Shown here one piece after another: positions 49,333 to 58,176 of a stretch of DNA of 64,000 nt (the first letter of the stretch is position 1; each line of letters begins with the position of its first letter). The notes under the pieces are model-generated. The model did no database searches, was not told the DNA's origin, and saw only the letters and a program-made list of their open reading frames with translations. A program made the translations under genes and the position numbers. The DNA comes from Sphingobacterium sp. UT-1RO-CII-1 (GTDB lineage Bacteria; Bacteroidota; Bacteroidia; Sphingobacteriales; Sphingobacteriaceae). Location of the stretch: assembly GCF_026711005.1 (NCBI RefSeq), contig NZ_JAPPVJ010000001.1:1-64000 (forward strand). Direction: 5' to 3'.

Positions 49333-50643
49333 TTAGCGGATTTCAAGTGTTCCCGCATAATAATCGTTGATATATTTTTGCAACATCCACTCATATTGCT
49401 TAATTACAAGTTGGTTTTTTGTATTGTCTAATTTATTTTTTGCTGTTAAAAGCATAACTGAATTACTATTACCGGCATCAAAATGCACCTGTGCTATACG
49501 AAAAGACTCCTGATAACTAAGTTCCTGCTGCTGCAGATTTTTCACATTCTCTTTCAACGTCTGTAAATTAAATATTGTTCTAGCAGTTTCTTCACGCAAT
49601 TTATTTTCTTCACTTATTTGTCTTAATTTAGTTTCTTCAACATCAACCATAGCCAAGCGGACCTGACTACGCACTGCAAATTGATTGAAAATAGGGATCC
49701 TTAAATTTAACGATACTCCTTTGGATAAAAAATTATCCATCTGCCTAAAATAACTTCCTGTACTTTCACTGGAGTACCTCGACCATAATCCTGCACTCAA
49801 CGAAAGTGTGGGATAATAACCTGTTTTAGCTTTTTTAACCCCTTGTTCTGCTTCCTTAATCCGCCATTTCAGAGCTTCCATTCCTGGCAAGCTTTCTTTT
49901 GCTCTTTCAAGAAGTTCTGTACTGTTATAAACATACAGCTCTGCTGGCATTACCAAACGATCTAACTCTAGCAAATCGTTCACCTCTATATTTAACAAGC
50001 GGGCCAAACGTAATTTACTATTATGCAACACCTGTTTATTGCCTTCCATACTGTTAATATCGGACTGCAACTGACCTTTCAGATCATGATAATCACCCGG
50101 ATTCACTGCACCTTCACGTTGCAACACTTCCATACGCCTTACTGTTTCTTCCGTCACAGCCAATGCATCTTTTGCTTGTTTTAACATATCCTGTGAGGTC
50201 AACACTGTAATATATGCCTCAATGACATCCAATTTAAGTTCGTTTACCGCATTATCAAATTCCAACCTACCCGCTTCTTTTGCCTGTGCTTTCATGCGAA
50301 CATCGTACAGTATTTTTAAGCCATCAAATATTGGCAAATTCATATCCAGCGATTGATTACCCGAATAATATCCAGCCGTAACAAATTGGTTTGTCGTAGG
50401 ATTAATACTCCGCCCTTCATTATAGCCATGTCCAATTCCAGCATTCAAACTCGGTAAGCGATTGTATTGAGCTTGTTTATACTGAATTTCATTCCGCTTC
50501 AGTGACAATTCATTTAACTTTAATTCTGGATTGTTTTCCACCGAAAGTGCAATACAATCAGCCAATGACAAACTTTTCTTTTCCTGCGCAGACAATGACA
50601 AAAAAAGACAACTTAGAAACAATAAAAAAACAATTCTATACAT
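49333..50643 (-). CDS. TolC family outer membrane efflux protein
   Basis: A 436-residue outer membrane channel protein with a signal peptide (residues about 1-18, SLSAQ). Two repeated OEP domains start at LADCIALSVENNPELKLNELSLKRNEIQYKQAQYN and near residue 245, with long coiled helices in each. It forms the exit duct of a tripartite exporter. It is divergent from the adaptor/ABC genes of the same system 660 bp away, and the regulator genes follow on its own strand. A TGGCACG -24 element lies about 45 bp before the ATG. Confidence 0.93.
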   Translation of the reverse strand: MYRIVFLLFLSCLFLSLSAQEKKSLSLADCIALSVENNPELKLNELSLKRNEIQYKQAQYNRLPSLNAGIGHGYNEGRSINPTTNQFVTAGYYSGNQSLDMNLPIFDGLKILYDVRMKAQAKEAGRLEFDNAVNELKLDVIEAYITVLTSQDMLKQAKDALAVTEETVRRMEVLQREGAVNPGDYHDLKGQLQSDINSMEGNKQVLHNSKLRLARLLNIEVNDLLELDRLVMPAELYVYNSTELLERAKESLPGMEALKWRIKEAEQGVKKAKTGYYPTLSLSAGLWSRYSSESTGSYFRQMDNFLSKGVSLNLRIPIFNQFAVRSQVRLAMVDVEETKLRQISEENKLREETARTIFNLQTLKENVKNLQQQELSYQESFRIAQVHFDAGNSNSVMLLTAKNKLDNTKNQLVIKQYEWMLQKYINDYYAGTLEIR

Positions 50644-50678
50644 ATAGCTGATATCCTATTTCAAATTACACAATCTTT

Positions 50679-50694
50679 TACATAGCACGTGCCA
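50679..50694 (-). promoter_or_regulatory. Sigma-54-like promoter of tolC
   Basis: The minus strand reads TGGCACG, four bases, then ATGTA. The -24 element is a perfect match to TGGCACG. The -12 element keeps the TG at the correct spacing but has T instead of the final C of TTGC. It lies 36 bp before the tolC ATG, downstream of two palindromes suited to bind the adjacent NtrC-type regulator. Confidence 0.5.
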
Positions 50695-50746
50695 AAATCA
50701 CAACAACCTAAGTAACAACACAGTAAAACACACCGAGCAAACCAGT

Positions 50747-50762
50747 TGTTCGAAAACGGACA
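50747..50762. promoter_or_regulatory. Enhancer palindrome, tolC site 1
   Basis: TGTTCG-AAAA-CGGACA, a 16-bp near-perfect palindrome of the form TGTnCG-N4-CGnACA. It lies 104 bp from the tolC ATG, a usual distance for NtrC-type enhancers, and exactly 21 bp (two helical turns) from the next copy. Confidence 0.55.
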
Positions 50763-50767
50763 CCCGA

Positions 50768-50783
50768 TGTACGTAGTCGAACA
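50768..50783. promoter_or_regulatory. Enhancer palindrome, tolC site 2
   Basis: TGTACG-TAGT-CGAACA, the second copy of TGTnCG-N4-CGnACA, about 125 bp from the tolC ATG. The paired arrangement at helical spacing fits cooperative binding of activator dimers. Confidence 0.55.
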
Positions 50784-51131
50784 ATCCAGCTACAGAGACC
50801 ATAATAAGCCGCTGAATTTATGCCTTACTTGCTCATCAAAGTCTTATAAAACATTAAATATCAGCTCATTTATTTCTCTAGTTCTATTTTTCAAATGTGC
50901 ATCATCTGTTTAAACATTTTTTCCACTCCTTATGTAGTAGTATTAACTTACTGCATAATAATCACGCAAACACAACAAAACCTCAAAGCCTCCACATTCA
51001 AAAATATCTTACTCCAAGCTTATGCACAAGATTTAAAGCACAATATCCTAGAAAGCTCATGAATAATCAGTCACTCACCTACATCCTAGTTGCTTTTTAT
51101 TAATCTTACATTTAAGTAAAAAACAACACAA

Positions 51132-51147
51132 CGTTCAACAACGAACA
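51132..51147. promoter_or_regulatory. Enhancer palindrome, adaptor-side site 1
   Basis: CGTTCA-ACAA-CGAACA, a weaker copy: the right half is perfect and the left half has two changes from TGTTCG. It lies about 157 bp before the adaptor gene ATG and 22 bp from the next copy. Confidence 0.45.
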
Positions 51148-51153
51148 AACGAC

Positions 51154-51169
51154 TGTCCGAATATGAACA
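51154..51169. promoter_or_regulatory. Enhancer palindrome, adaptor-side site 2
   Basis: TGTCCG-AATA-TGAACA matches TGTnCG-N4-CGnACA except for one base. It lies about 135 bp before the adaptor ATG and mirrors the pair on the tolC side. Confidence 0.5.
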
Positions 51170-51303
51170 GTCAGCACTTTCGCACTTTAAAAACACCCTT
51201 GATAATCAGTGTTTTAAAAAAACGGCATAAGATTGTATATAATCTGAATACGGAGCAAATCCGTATAGTGTATAATTTTTAACTTGTTAATGCTTAATTT
51301 TAA

Positions 51304-52557
51304 ATGGATAGACCGATAAAACAGAAGAAATGGAATAGCAAACGCATATTAACTCTCGTTGGCGTACTAGGAATATTGGGATTAATTGGAGCGAGCTACT
51401 ATTTCACTAGCGGTAACAGTCGTTTGAATGTCGAAGCAGACCGCATCAGTATTGTCGAGATCAAAGAAGGTTCTTTTCAAGAGTTCATTCCTATCAACGG
51501 AACTGTTCTCCCTATCAGTAGTATTTACTTGGATGCCTCCGTCGGTGGTCGTGTCGAAGAAAAATTCGTCGAAGATGGCGCTATATTAAAACAGGGAGAC
51601 CCTATTATGAAACTATCCAATACCGATCAAGAGTTAAGTTTAGTAAACCAAGAGACTTCGGTCCTTAACCTCTTAACACAATCGCAAATTGCACGTACAA
51701 ATGCCGAACAGGTATCCATTAACAACCGTAACCATATGGCCGATGTAGAATTGGCTTTTCGAGAAGCAGAACGTGTTTACAATTTAAACAAAAAACTTTA
51801 CGCTGAAAAAGCAATAGGTTCACAGGAATATGAAAAGTCTGTCAACGACTATAATTACCAAAAAGAAAGAGTAGTACTTACCAAACAAATACTTCGCCAG
51901 GACTCTATATCTACTAGCCAAAAAGCTTTACAAGATCAACAGACCTACCAGCGGACACAAAGTGCTTTAGAACTTATGCGCCAAAAAGTAGGCGACTTAG
52001 TTTTACGTGCGCCTGTAGATGGACAATTAACATCTTTCGATGCAGAGATCGGGCAAAACAAAAATGCAGGAGAACGCCTTGGCCAGATTGATGTATTAAC
52101 GGGTTTCAAAGTTCGTGCAGAGATTGACGAACACTACATCAACCGCATTTTTACGGATCAGGTCGGTGAATTTACACTAAGCGGCAAACCGTATCAATTA
52201 AAGATCAAAAAGGTTTATACACAAGTCACTAACGGGCGTTTTCAAGTGGATATGGAATTCGTTGGCAAAGCGCCTGAAGGTGTACGACGTGGTCAAACCT
52301 TACAGATACGTTTAGCATTAAGTGACGAAACGAAAGCTCTTCTTTTAGCTAAAGGTGGTTTTTATCAACAGACAGGTGGAAACTGGATATTCAAACTGGA
52401 TAAAAACGGAAGCACAGCCTACCGAGTAGACATACAACTTGGGCGTCAGAACCCTGAATACTATGAAGTCATGGGCGGTTTAGAAGTTGGCGACAAGGTA
52501 ATTGTATCTAGCTACGAAACCTATGATAAAATACAGGAATTAAGTATAAAAAACTAA
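51304..52557 (+). CDS. Periplasmic adaptor protein (HlyD/MacA type)
   Basis: A 417-residue membrane-fusion protein with one N-terminal membrane helix (about 14-32). A lipoyl half-domain follows (VGGRVEEKFVEDGAILKQGDPIMKLSN), then a coiled-coil hairpin (about 115-215), the second lipoyl half (LVLRAPVDGQLTSFDAEIGQN) and beta-barrel domains. It would bridge the inner-membrane ABC permeases and the TolC-type channel encoded divergently. It is the first gene of the export operon, 22 bp before the first permease gene. Confidence 0.92.
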   Translation: MDRPIKQKKWNSKRILTLVGVLGILGLIGASYYFTSGNSRLNVEADRISIVEIKEGSFQEFIPINGTVLPISSIYLDASVGGRVEEKFVEDGAILKQGDPIMKLSNTDQELSLVNQETSVLNLLTQSQIARTNAEQVSINNRNHMADVELAFREAERVYNLNKKLYAEKAIGSQEYEKSVNDYNYQKERVVLTKQILRQDSISTSQKALQDQQTYQRTQSALELMRQKVGDLVLRAPVDGQLTSFDAEIGQNKNAGERLGQIDVLTGFKVRAEIDEHYINRIFTDQVGEFTLSGKPYQLKIKKVYTQVTNGRFQVDMEFVGKAPEGVRRGQTLQIRLALSDETKALLLAKGGFYQQTGGNWIFKLDKNGSTAYRVDIQLGRQNPEYYEVMGGLEVGDKVIVSSYETYDKIQELSIKN

Positions 52558-52579
52558 AGCTCTTAACTCATACATTATT

Positions 52580-54952
52580 ATGTTCAAGAACTATTTTAAA
52601 GCTGCTTTTCGTAACCTTTGGAAAACAAAAGGTTACAGCTTTCTCAATATATTTGGCTTAGCAGTAGGCATTGCTGCAGCATCGCTGATCTTCCTTTGGG
52701 TGGAAAATGAAGTAACAAAAAACGATCATTTCCCCAACAAAAAAGATATCTATATCGTCAAATCAAAACAAAAATATGATGATAATACTTACGTATTTGA
52801 AGCTACTCCAAGTCCTTTAAGAAATTCCATTAAAGAAGAAATTCCTGGGATAAAAGCTGCAGCAAGGTTAGATTTTAGCAGTCAATTTCTTATGGCTGTA
52901 GATGACAAACATCTCTATCAACGTGGCTACCATGCAGATCCCGATATATTAGATATCTTATCCATCGAGTTTATTGCAGGAAAACCTGAGACAGCTTTAT
53001 CAGACTTAAATAACATAATACTTAATGAAAAATCAGCTCAACGTTTATTTGGAAACGAATCGGCTCTGGGAAAATCTATCAAAATCAACAATAAAGAAGA
53101 CTATATTGTATCCGGGGTGGTCAAAGACTTCCCGGCCAACAGTAACTTTCGCTTCGATTGGTTAGTTAATTTTAAAAAATACGAATTAGAAAACACCTGG
53201 TTAGAGAACTGGGGAAGCAATTCTGTTATGACATTGGTGCAATTAGAGCCCAATATAGATCTTAGCAGTGCCAATGTGCCCTTACTAAATTTTGTCGAAC
53301 GCAAAACAGATGGACAGGTTGTGTTTTCCAAAAACTTCCTCTACCCTATGGAACGCTGGGGTATGTATAACCAATTTGATAAAGATGGGAATGAAATAGA
53401 TGGCGGTATAAAAAACGTACGTTTATTTAGTATCATTGCTTCTGTTATTTTACTAATTGCCTGCATTAACTTTATGAATCTTGCTACCGCTCGCTCTGAA
53501 AAGAGAGCAAAAGAAGTCGGCATGCGAAAAGTTGTTGGTGCGGGTCGGCAATCACTTATTATGCAGTTTTTGGGCGAGTCGTTTATCTATGCGCTTTGCT
53601 CTGCAATCTTAGCCGTTGTTTTTATTTATCTCTCCATCGGAGCATTCAATAGTTTAACCTATAAAGAATTATCCGTTGATCTGTTAAAACCTTTACATTT
53701 CGGTTTTATCATCAGCATCGTATTACTTTGTGGTTTGTTAGCGGGTAGCTATCCTGCTTTCTACCTCTCGTCATTCAATCCCTTAAAAACACTAAAAGGT
53801 GCAAAACAAAAAGCTGGTACAGCTGGCTTTATACGTAAAGGTTTAGTCATATTACAGTACACAGCATCTGTCATTTTAATTATCTGCACCATTCTCATCT
53901 ATCAACAGATTCAATACGGTAAAAATAGAGATATGGGGTTCAATCGTAGTCAAGTTGTTACAACGCCCTTAAGGGGAGATATCTCAAAACATTTTAACGT
54001 AATCAAAGAGCAATTAAAAGCAACTGGAAATATAGAGGAAATTGGCTTGAGCGACATGAACGTTATGGAAATTTATTCCAACAGCGGAGGCTTTGATTGG
54101 GAAGGCAAAGATCCTAACGCTAATATATTAATCGGTATCTTACGCACTGATGAGGGTTTAATCCCTAGCTTATCTATGCAGATGCATGATGGTCGCAATT
54201 TTCGTCCACAATTTTTAGGCGACAGCAGTTCGGTTGTTATCAATGAAACCTTTGCTAAAATGATACAGCCCGATGGCTTAGTAGCTGGGCAGGTAATCCG
54301 TTTCGGAGGAGAAGAGCCCTATACTATCGTAGGAGTAGTAAAAGACTTTGTCTACAATAACGTTTATGCTTCCAGCCCTGAGCCTGTTATTTTTGCGCCA
54401 TTTAATGATACCAGAGGTATTATCAATATCAAAACCAAAGCGGGTATTGATCTTCCAAAAACCATTGTTCAAATTGAACAGATTATAAAAACGCATAACC
54501 CAGGCTACCCATTCGAGTATCACTTTTTAGACGAAACTTTCAATAGTAAATTTGCTGGGGCAATAATGATACAAAAATTAGCTTCTGTATTTGCTGCTCT
54601 ATCTATTATTATTTCATGTTTAGGTTTATTCGGGTTAGCCTCCTATTCTGCCGAGCAAAGAGCTAAAGAGATTGGTATACGAAAAGTGTTAGGAGCTTCT
54701 GTTTCACGCTTAGTGGGCATGTTAAACTTTGAATTTATTATACTTATAAGTATTTCCTGTTTGATTGCGTTTCCTTTTGCATGGTGGTGGATGCACAATT
54801 GGTTACAATCATATAGCTATCGCATTGATATCGGTTGGTTTGTATTTGCTGCTGCAGCATTCATTGCCATTACTATTGCAATATTGACAATCAGTTCACA
54901 AGCATTACGAGCGGCTACTGCCAACCCAACAAAAACACTAAGAGATCAGTAA
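52580..54952 (+). CDS. FtsX/MacB-type ABC permease 1
   Basis: A 790-residue permease with two FtsX cores. Membrane helices lie at about 20-42, then about 285-305, 335-360 and 380-400 (first core), about 425-445, and three more in the last 120 residues (second core). Two large periplasmic MacB-type domains lie between. It shows the family motifs FMNLATARSEKRAKEVGMRKVVGA and AEQRAKEIGIRKVLGAS, and ends ANPTKTLRDQ. It has no ATPase domain, which must come from the 55034 gene. It lies 22 bp after the adaptor gene. Confidence 0.9.
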   Translation: MFKNYFKAAFRNLWKTKGYSFLNIFGLAVGIAAASLIFLWVENEVTKNDHFPNKKDIYIVKSKQKYDDNTYVFEATPSPLRNSIKEEIPGIKAAARLDFSSQFLMAVDDKHLYQRGYHADPDILDILSIEFIAGKPETALSDLNNIILNEKSAQRLFGNESALGKSIKINNKEDYIVSGVVKDFPANSNFRFDWLVNFKKYELENTWLENWGSNSVMTLVQLEPNIDLSSANVPLLNFVERKTDGQVVFSKNFLYPMERWGMYNQFDKDGNEIDGGIKNVRLFSIIASVILLIACINFMNLATARSEKRAKEVGMRKVVGAGRQSLIMQFLGESFIYALCSAILAVVFIYLSIGAFNSLTYKELSVDLLKPLHFGFIISIVLLCGLLAGSYPAFYLSSFNPLKTLKGAKQKAGTAGFIRKGLVILQYTASVILIICTILIYQQIQYGKNRDMGFNRSQVVTTPLRGDISKHFNVIKEQLKATGNIEEIGLSDMNVMEIYSNSGGFDWEGKDPNANILIGILRTDEGLIPSLSMQMHDGRNFRPQFLGDSSSVVINETFAKMIQPDGLVAGQVIRFGGEEPYTIVGVVKDFVYNNVYASSPEPVIFAPFNDTRGIINIKTKAGIDLPKTIVQIEQIIKTHNPGYPFEYHFLDETFNSKFAGAIMIQKLASVFAALSIIISCLGLFGLASYSAEQRAKEIGIRKVLGASVSRLVGMLNFEFIILISISCLIAFPFAWWWMHNWLQSYSYRIDIGWFVFAAAAFIAITIAILTISSQALRAATANPTKTLRDQ

Positions 54953-55033
54953 ATAACAAGTAAACAAAGAAACCGAGTGCAACGAGCTCCTTTATCATAA
55001 TGGGAATCGGTCCTCATAAACACATACATACAG

Positions 55034-55711
55034 ATGATTAAAATATCAAACCTACAGAAATACTACCGCACCGAGGAAGTCGAGACAGTAGCTTTAAACA
55101 ACGTCAACATTCATGTGAAGGATGGCGAGTTTGTAGCCGTTATGGGGCCGTCAGGCTGTGGAAAATCTACATTATTGAATATTATCGGTTTATTGGACGA
55201 TTTGGACGAAGGCAGCTACTTATTTAACGGTACAGAAGTCGCTAAGTTCAAAGAAAGTAACCGCTCTAACCTCCGCAAACATAATATAGGTTTTGTATTT
55301 CAAAGCTTTAATCTCATCGACGAGCTTACTGTTTTTGAGAACGTCGAACTGCCGCTAATCTACACAAATGTACCTGCAGCCGAGCGTAAACGCCGTGTAG
55401 AAGAAGTATTGGAAAAAGTACAAATTATGCATCGCCGTAATCACTTTCCGCAGCAGCTATCTGGCGGTCAACAACAACGTGTTGCCGTAGCTAGGGCGGT
55501 AGTAAACAACCCTAAACTGATCTTAGCCGATGAGCCTACAGGTAACCTTGACTCTAGTAATGGTAATGAAGTGATGCAACTATTAACGGAGCTTAATGAG
55601 GCAGGAACAACTATCGTAATGGTAACACACAGTGAACATGATGCTAAGTTTTCTGACCGCGTTATTCGCATGTTGGACGGGCAAGTGATCATGGCTACAG
55701 AAAATGTCTAA
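55034..55711 (+). CDS. ABC transporter ATP-binding protein (LolD/MacB type)
   Basis: A 225-residue ATPase with all motifs: Walker A GPSGCGKST at 38-46, Q-loop FVFQSFNL near 88-95, signature LSGGQQQR at 142-149, Walker B LILADEPTGNLDS at 162-174 and switch H199. It belongs to the MacB/LolD/FtsE group that pairs with FtsX-type permeases. It is the only ATPase among the six complete or partial transport genes up to the window edge, so it probably powers all of the permeases. It lies 81 bp after permease 1 and 27 bp before permease 2. Confidence 0.95.
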   Translation: MIKISNLQKYYRTEEVETVALNNVNIHVKDGEFVAVMGPSGCGKSTLLNIIGLLDDLDEGSYLFNGTEVAKFKESNRSNLRKHNIGFVFQSFNLIDELTVFENVELPLIYTNVPAAERKRRVEEVLEKVQIMHRRNHFPQQLSGGQQQRVAVARAVVNNPKLILADEPTGNLDSSNGNEVMQLLTELNEAGTTIVMVTHSEHDAKFSDRVIRMLDGQVIMATENV

Positions 55712-55738
55712 CTACCTGACAAATGTAAAAAAAATGAT

Positions 55739-58156
55739 ATGAACGGCTTACGATTGACTTTCCGCAAACTATGGAAAAACCGCTTATTCAGTGGACTTAA
55801 TATTCTAGGTTTGACCATCGGCATTTCTGCCTGTTGGATTATATTCAACATTGTGCAGTATGAATATAGTTTTGATAGATCCCATCCTGATAAGGATAAT
55901 ATCTATCAAATTGTAAGCAAAAACTTCTTTGAAGGCAAAGAAGGAGATTTTGGAGGTATACAATTAGCTCTGGCTCCCTATATTAAAGAAAATATCAAAC
56001 AAGCCGAATTAGTTGTACCGATATATAATCGTTATTATGAAACGGTTAATTTAAAATCTAGAAATCAGGAATTAAAAACTTTTGATGAACCCCAAGAGGT
56101 AAAAAGCACTAACAGTGCTTACTTCGATATGGTTCCTTATACGTGGTTGGCCGGCGACCCTAAAACGGCGCTTGAACATCCTAATCAAGTAGTTCTTACC
56201 CGGTCTCGATCAGCAGTTTACTTTTCAAAATTAACTGCTGAGGAAATCGTCGGACAAACGATCTATTATGATGAGGATGCTTTCAAAGTTTCGGGCATTA
56301 TCGCTGATTTAGAAAAACCCAGTAGCTTTATGGGACAAGAATTTGTCTCCATCTCTGCTGAAGATCAAAACAGCGACAACTGGCTAAGTTCAAATTCAAA
56401 TAATATCCTTTTTGTAAAGTTAAACAGCAACTACACGACACCTTTTCTCACAAGAATTAACGAGAAAGTAGCAGAAATGGGTAAAGAGTTCTTTACCAAA
56501 TACAACTATCAGACTTGGTATGAACTTCTTCCACTTTCAAAAAAACATTTCAGTACGCAATACAGCACTGGCGACCATGTCGCAAGCAAGCAAATGCTAT
56601 ATGGACTAATCGGTATAGGGACCTTTCTATTGCTTTTGGCTTGCATAAACTACATCAATCTGAGCACAGCACAGCTTCCTTACCGCGCAAAAGAAATTGG
56701 TGTACGCAAAACATTAGGTGAAAAAGGGGGGCGACTTACAGCTACTTTCCTTCGTGAAACATTAATCATCTGCTTGTTGGCATCAATCTTTGCTTTTCCC
56801 CTCGTTCAACTCTTTCAACGGCTGTTCGCTGATTTCATGCCGCCTAACATAGATCACTATAGTAACTTGTTAGCAGCTTTAGCTTTTTTAGTCGGCCTTG
56901 TTATTTTTCTAACATTAATAGCTGGGCTATACCCCGCATTCCTCATCAATAGAGTAAATGTTGTTGACGTGATGAAAACTCAAGGAACAGGCAAACTTTC
57001 TTTAGGAAGCCTTTCTCTACGTAAAGCACTTATTATCTTTCAATTTATTATCGCACAGGTTTTTGTTATCGGTAGTAGCATTATTGCTTCACAGATGGAC
57101 TTTGTAATGAATACAGATTTAGGATTCAACAAAAATGCAGTAATAACAATCCCTTTACCTTATAAATCAAACCATAACGCAGATACCAATCCTTTTCTTT
57201 ATAAGCAAGCTTTGGCAGCATACCCACAGATAGAACATATAGCCCTCGGTCATTTACCATTAAGCAATAATCATTGGGGCGATACCTTTATCTTGAAGTC
57301 GGACACCGGTGAGGTACAACTCAACTTATCTGTTAAGCACACGGATCCAGATTATTTTGATGTATATGACATACAACTACTTGCTGGAAATCGCCCCACT
57401 TTAGCGGACACTGCCAATAGCATATTTTTTAATGAAACAGCCTGCCGACAGTTAGGAATAAAAAACTATGCAGAGGCTATCGGACGGGAAATAGAAAATA
57501 GTGAAGAAAACAAAACAACTATTATACGAGGTATAATAAAAGATTTTCATCATAAAAATATGCATGTAAATGTTGAACCTATGGGTGTACAGATAACGAC
57601 TAAACGCAATTATCTACAAACTTGGAATATCAAATTAACTAAAGACGCCGAAGAGTGGCCAAAAACAATTGAAAACCTCAAAAAAGAATGGACAAAGCTT
57701 TATCCCAATGCTCCCTTTGAATACAAATTCTACGATCAACAATTGGCATCACTTTACGAATCCGACCGTCGTCAAGCTCGGATGATCAACCTCGCTACTT
57801 CGATCACTATTATTATTAGTTGCTTAGGACTATTTGGCCTTGTTACATTAAGTGCCTACCAACGCACCAAAGAAATCGGCATCCGCAAGGTGCTTGGCAG
57901 CTCTATAGTGGGGATTATGACACTACTATCCAAAGAATATATAAAACTCATTCTTGTAGCTGTTATCATTGCTTGTCCTATCGCATGGTGGGCAATGGAT
58001 AAATGGCTACAAGATTTTGCATACCGCATTGATATACCTTGGTGGTTATTAATGGCAACAGGCGTGGCAACCCTTGTTATAGCACTTCTATCGGTCAGCT
58101 ATCAGGCATTCAAAGCTGCTAGGGCTAATCCGGTGGACAGCTTAAGGGACGAGTAA
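55739..58156 (+). CDS. FtsX/MacB-type ABC permease 2
   Basis: An 805-residue paralogue of permease 1 with the same double FtsX plan: N-terminal helix near 18-38, YINLSTAQLPYRAKEIGVRKTLGEKG in the first core, AYQRTKEIGIRKVLGSSIVG in the second, and the ending ANPVDSLRDE. It has no ATPase domain. It lies 20 bp before permease 3. The last 50 bp of the gene are close in DNA sequence to those of permeases 3 and 4, which points to tandem duplication. Confidence 0.9.
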   Translation: MNGLRLTFRKLWKNRLFSGLNILGLTIGISACWIIFNIVQYEYSFDRSHPDKDNIYQIVSKNFFEGKEGDFGGIQLALAPYIKENIKQAELVVPIYNRYYETVNLKSRNQELKTFDEPQEVKSTNSAYFDMVPYTWLAGDPKTALEHPNQVVLTRSRSAVYFSKLTAEEIVGQTIYYDEDAFKVSGIIADLEKPSSFMGQEFVSISAEDQNSDNWLSSNSNNILFVKLNSNYTTPFLTRINEKVAEMGKEFFTKYNYQTWYELLPLSKKHFSTQYSTGDHVASKQMLYGLIGIGTFLLLLACINYINLSTAQLPYRAKEIGVRKTLGEKGGRLTATFLRETLIICLLASIFAFPLVQLFQRLFADFMPPNIDHYSNLLAALAFLVGLVIFLTLIAGLYPAFLINRVNVVDVMKTQGTGKLSLGSLSLRKALIIFQFIIAQVFVIGSSIIASQMDFVMNTDLGFNKNAVITIPLPYKSNHNADTNPFLYKQALAAYPQIEHIALGHLPLSNNHWGDTFILKSDTGEVQLNLSVKHTDPDYFDVYDIQLLAGNRPTLADTANSIFFNETACRQLGIKNYAEAIGREIENSEENKTTIIRGIIKDFHHKNMHVNVEPMGVQITTKRNYLQTWNIKLTKDAEEWPKTIENLKKEWTKLYPNAPFEYKFYDQQLASLYESDRRQARMINLATSITIIISCLGLFGLVTLSAYQRTKEIGIRKVLGSSIVGIMTLLSKEYIKLILVAVIIACPIAWWAMDKWLQDFAYRIDIPWWLLMATGVATLVIALLSVSYQAFKAARANPVDSLRDE

Positions 58157-58160
58157 AATT

Positions 58161-58170
58161 AGAAAGGAGA
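58161..58170 (+). promoter_or_regulatory. Strong Shine-Dalgarno sequence before permease 3
   Basis: AGAAAGGAGA lies with AGGAG seven bases before the ATG at 58177. Such a complete Shine-Dalgarno is rare in Bacteroidota, where most genes here show none. It supports the start and may raise translation of this one permease. Confidence 0.6.
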
Positions 58171-58176
58171 TACCCA

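Larger units (their letters stand above)
50644..51303. other. Divergent tolC / adaptor regulatory region
   Basis: A 660-bp gap. It contains two palindromes at 50747-50783 and two at 51132-51169, a sigma-54-like promoter for tolC at 50679-50694, and a 7-bp inverted repeat (ATACGGA/TCCGTAT, 51248-51266) in the leader of the adaptor gene. A 68-codon frame at 50897-51103 looks like chance. The middle part (50800-51100) shows nothing else. Confidence 0.6.

Noticed and set aside
50897-51103. A small 68-codon gene in the tolC/adaptor gap.
   Set aside because: Its residue pattern looks random, with no ribosome site or family resemblance.
51223-51238. Sigma-54 promoter for the adaptor gene (CGGCAT ... 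TTGTA).
   Set aside because: The -24/-12 spacing is one base short and both elements are weak. The real promoter of this operon remains unidentified.
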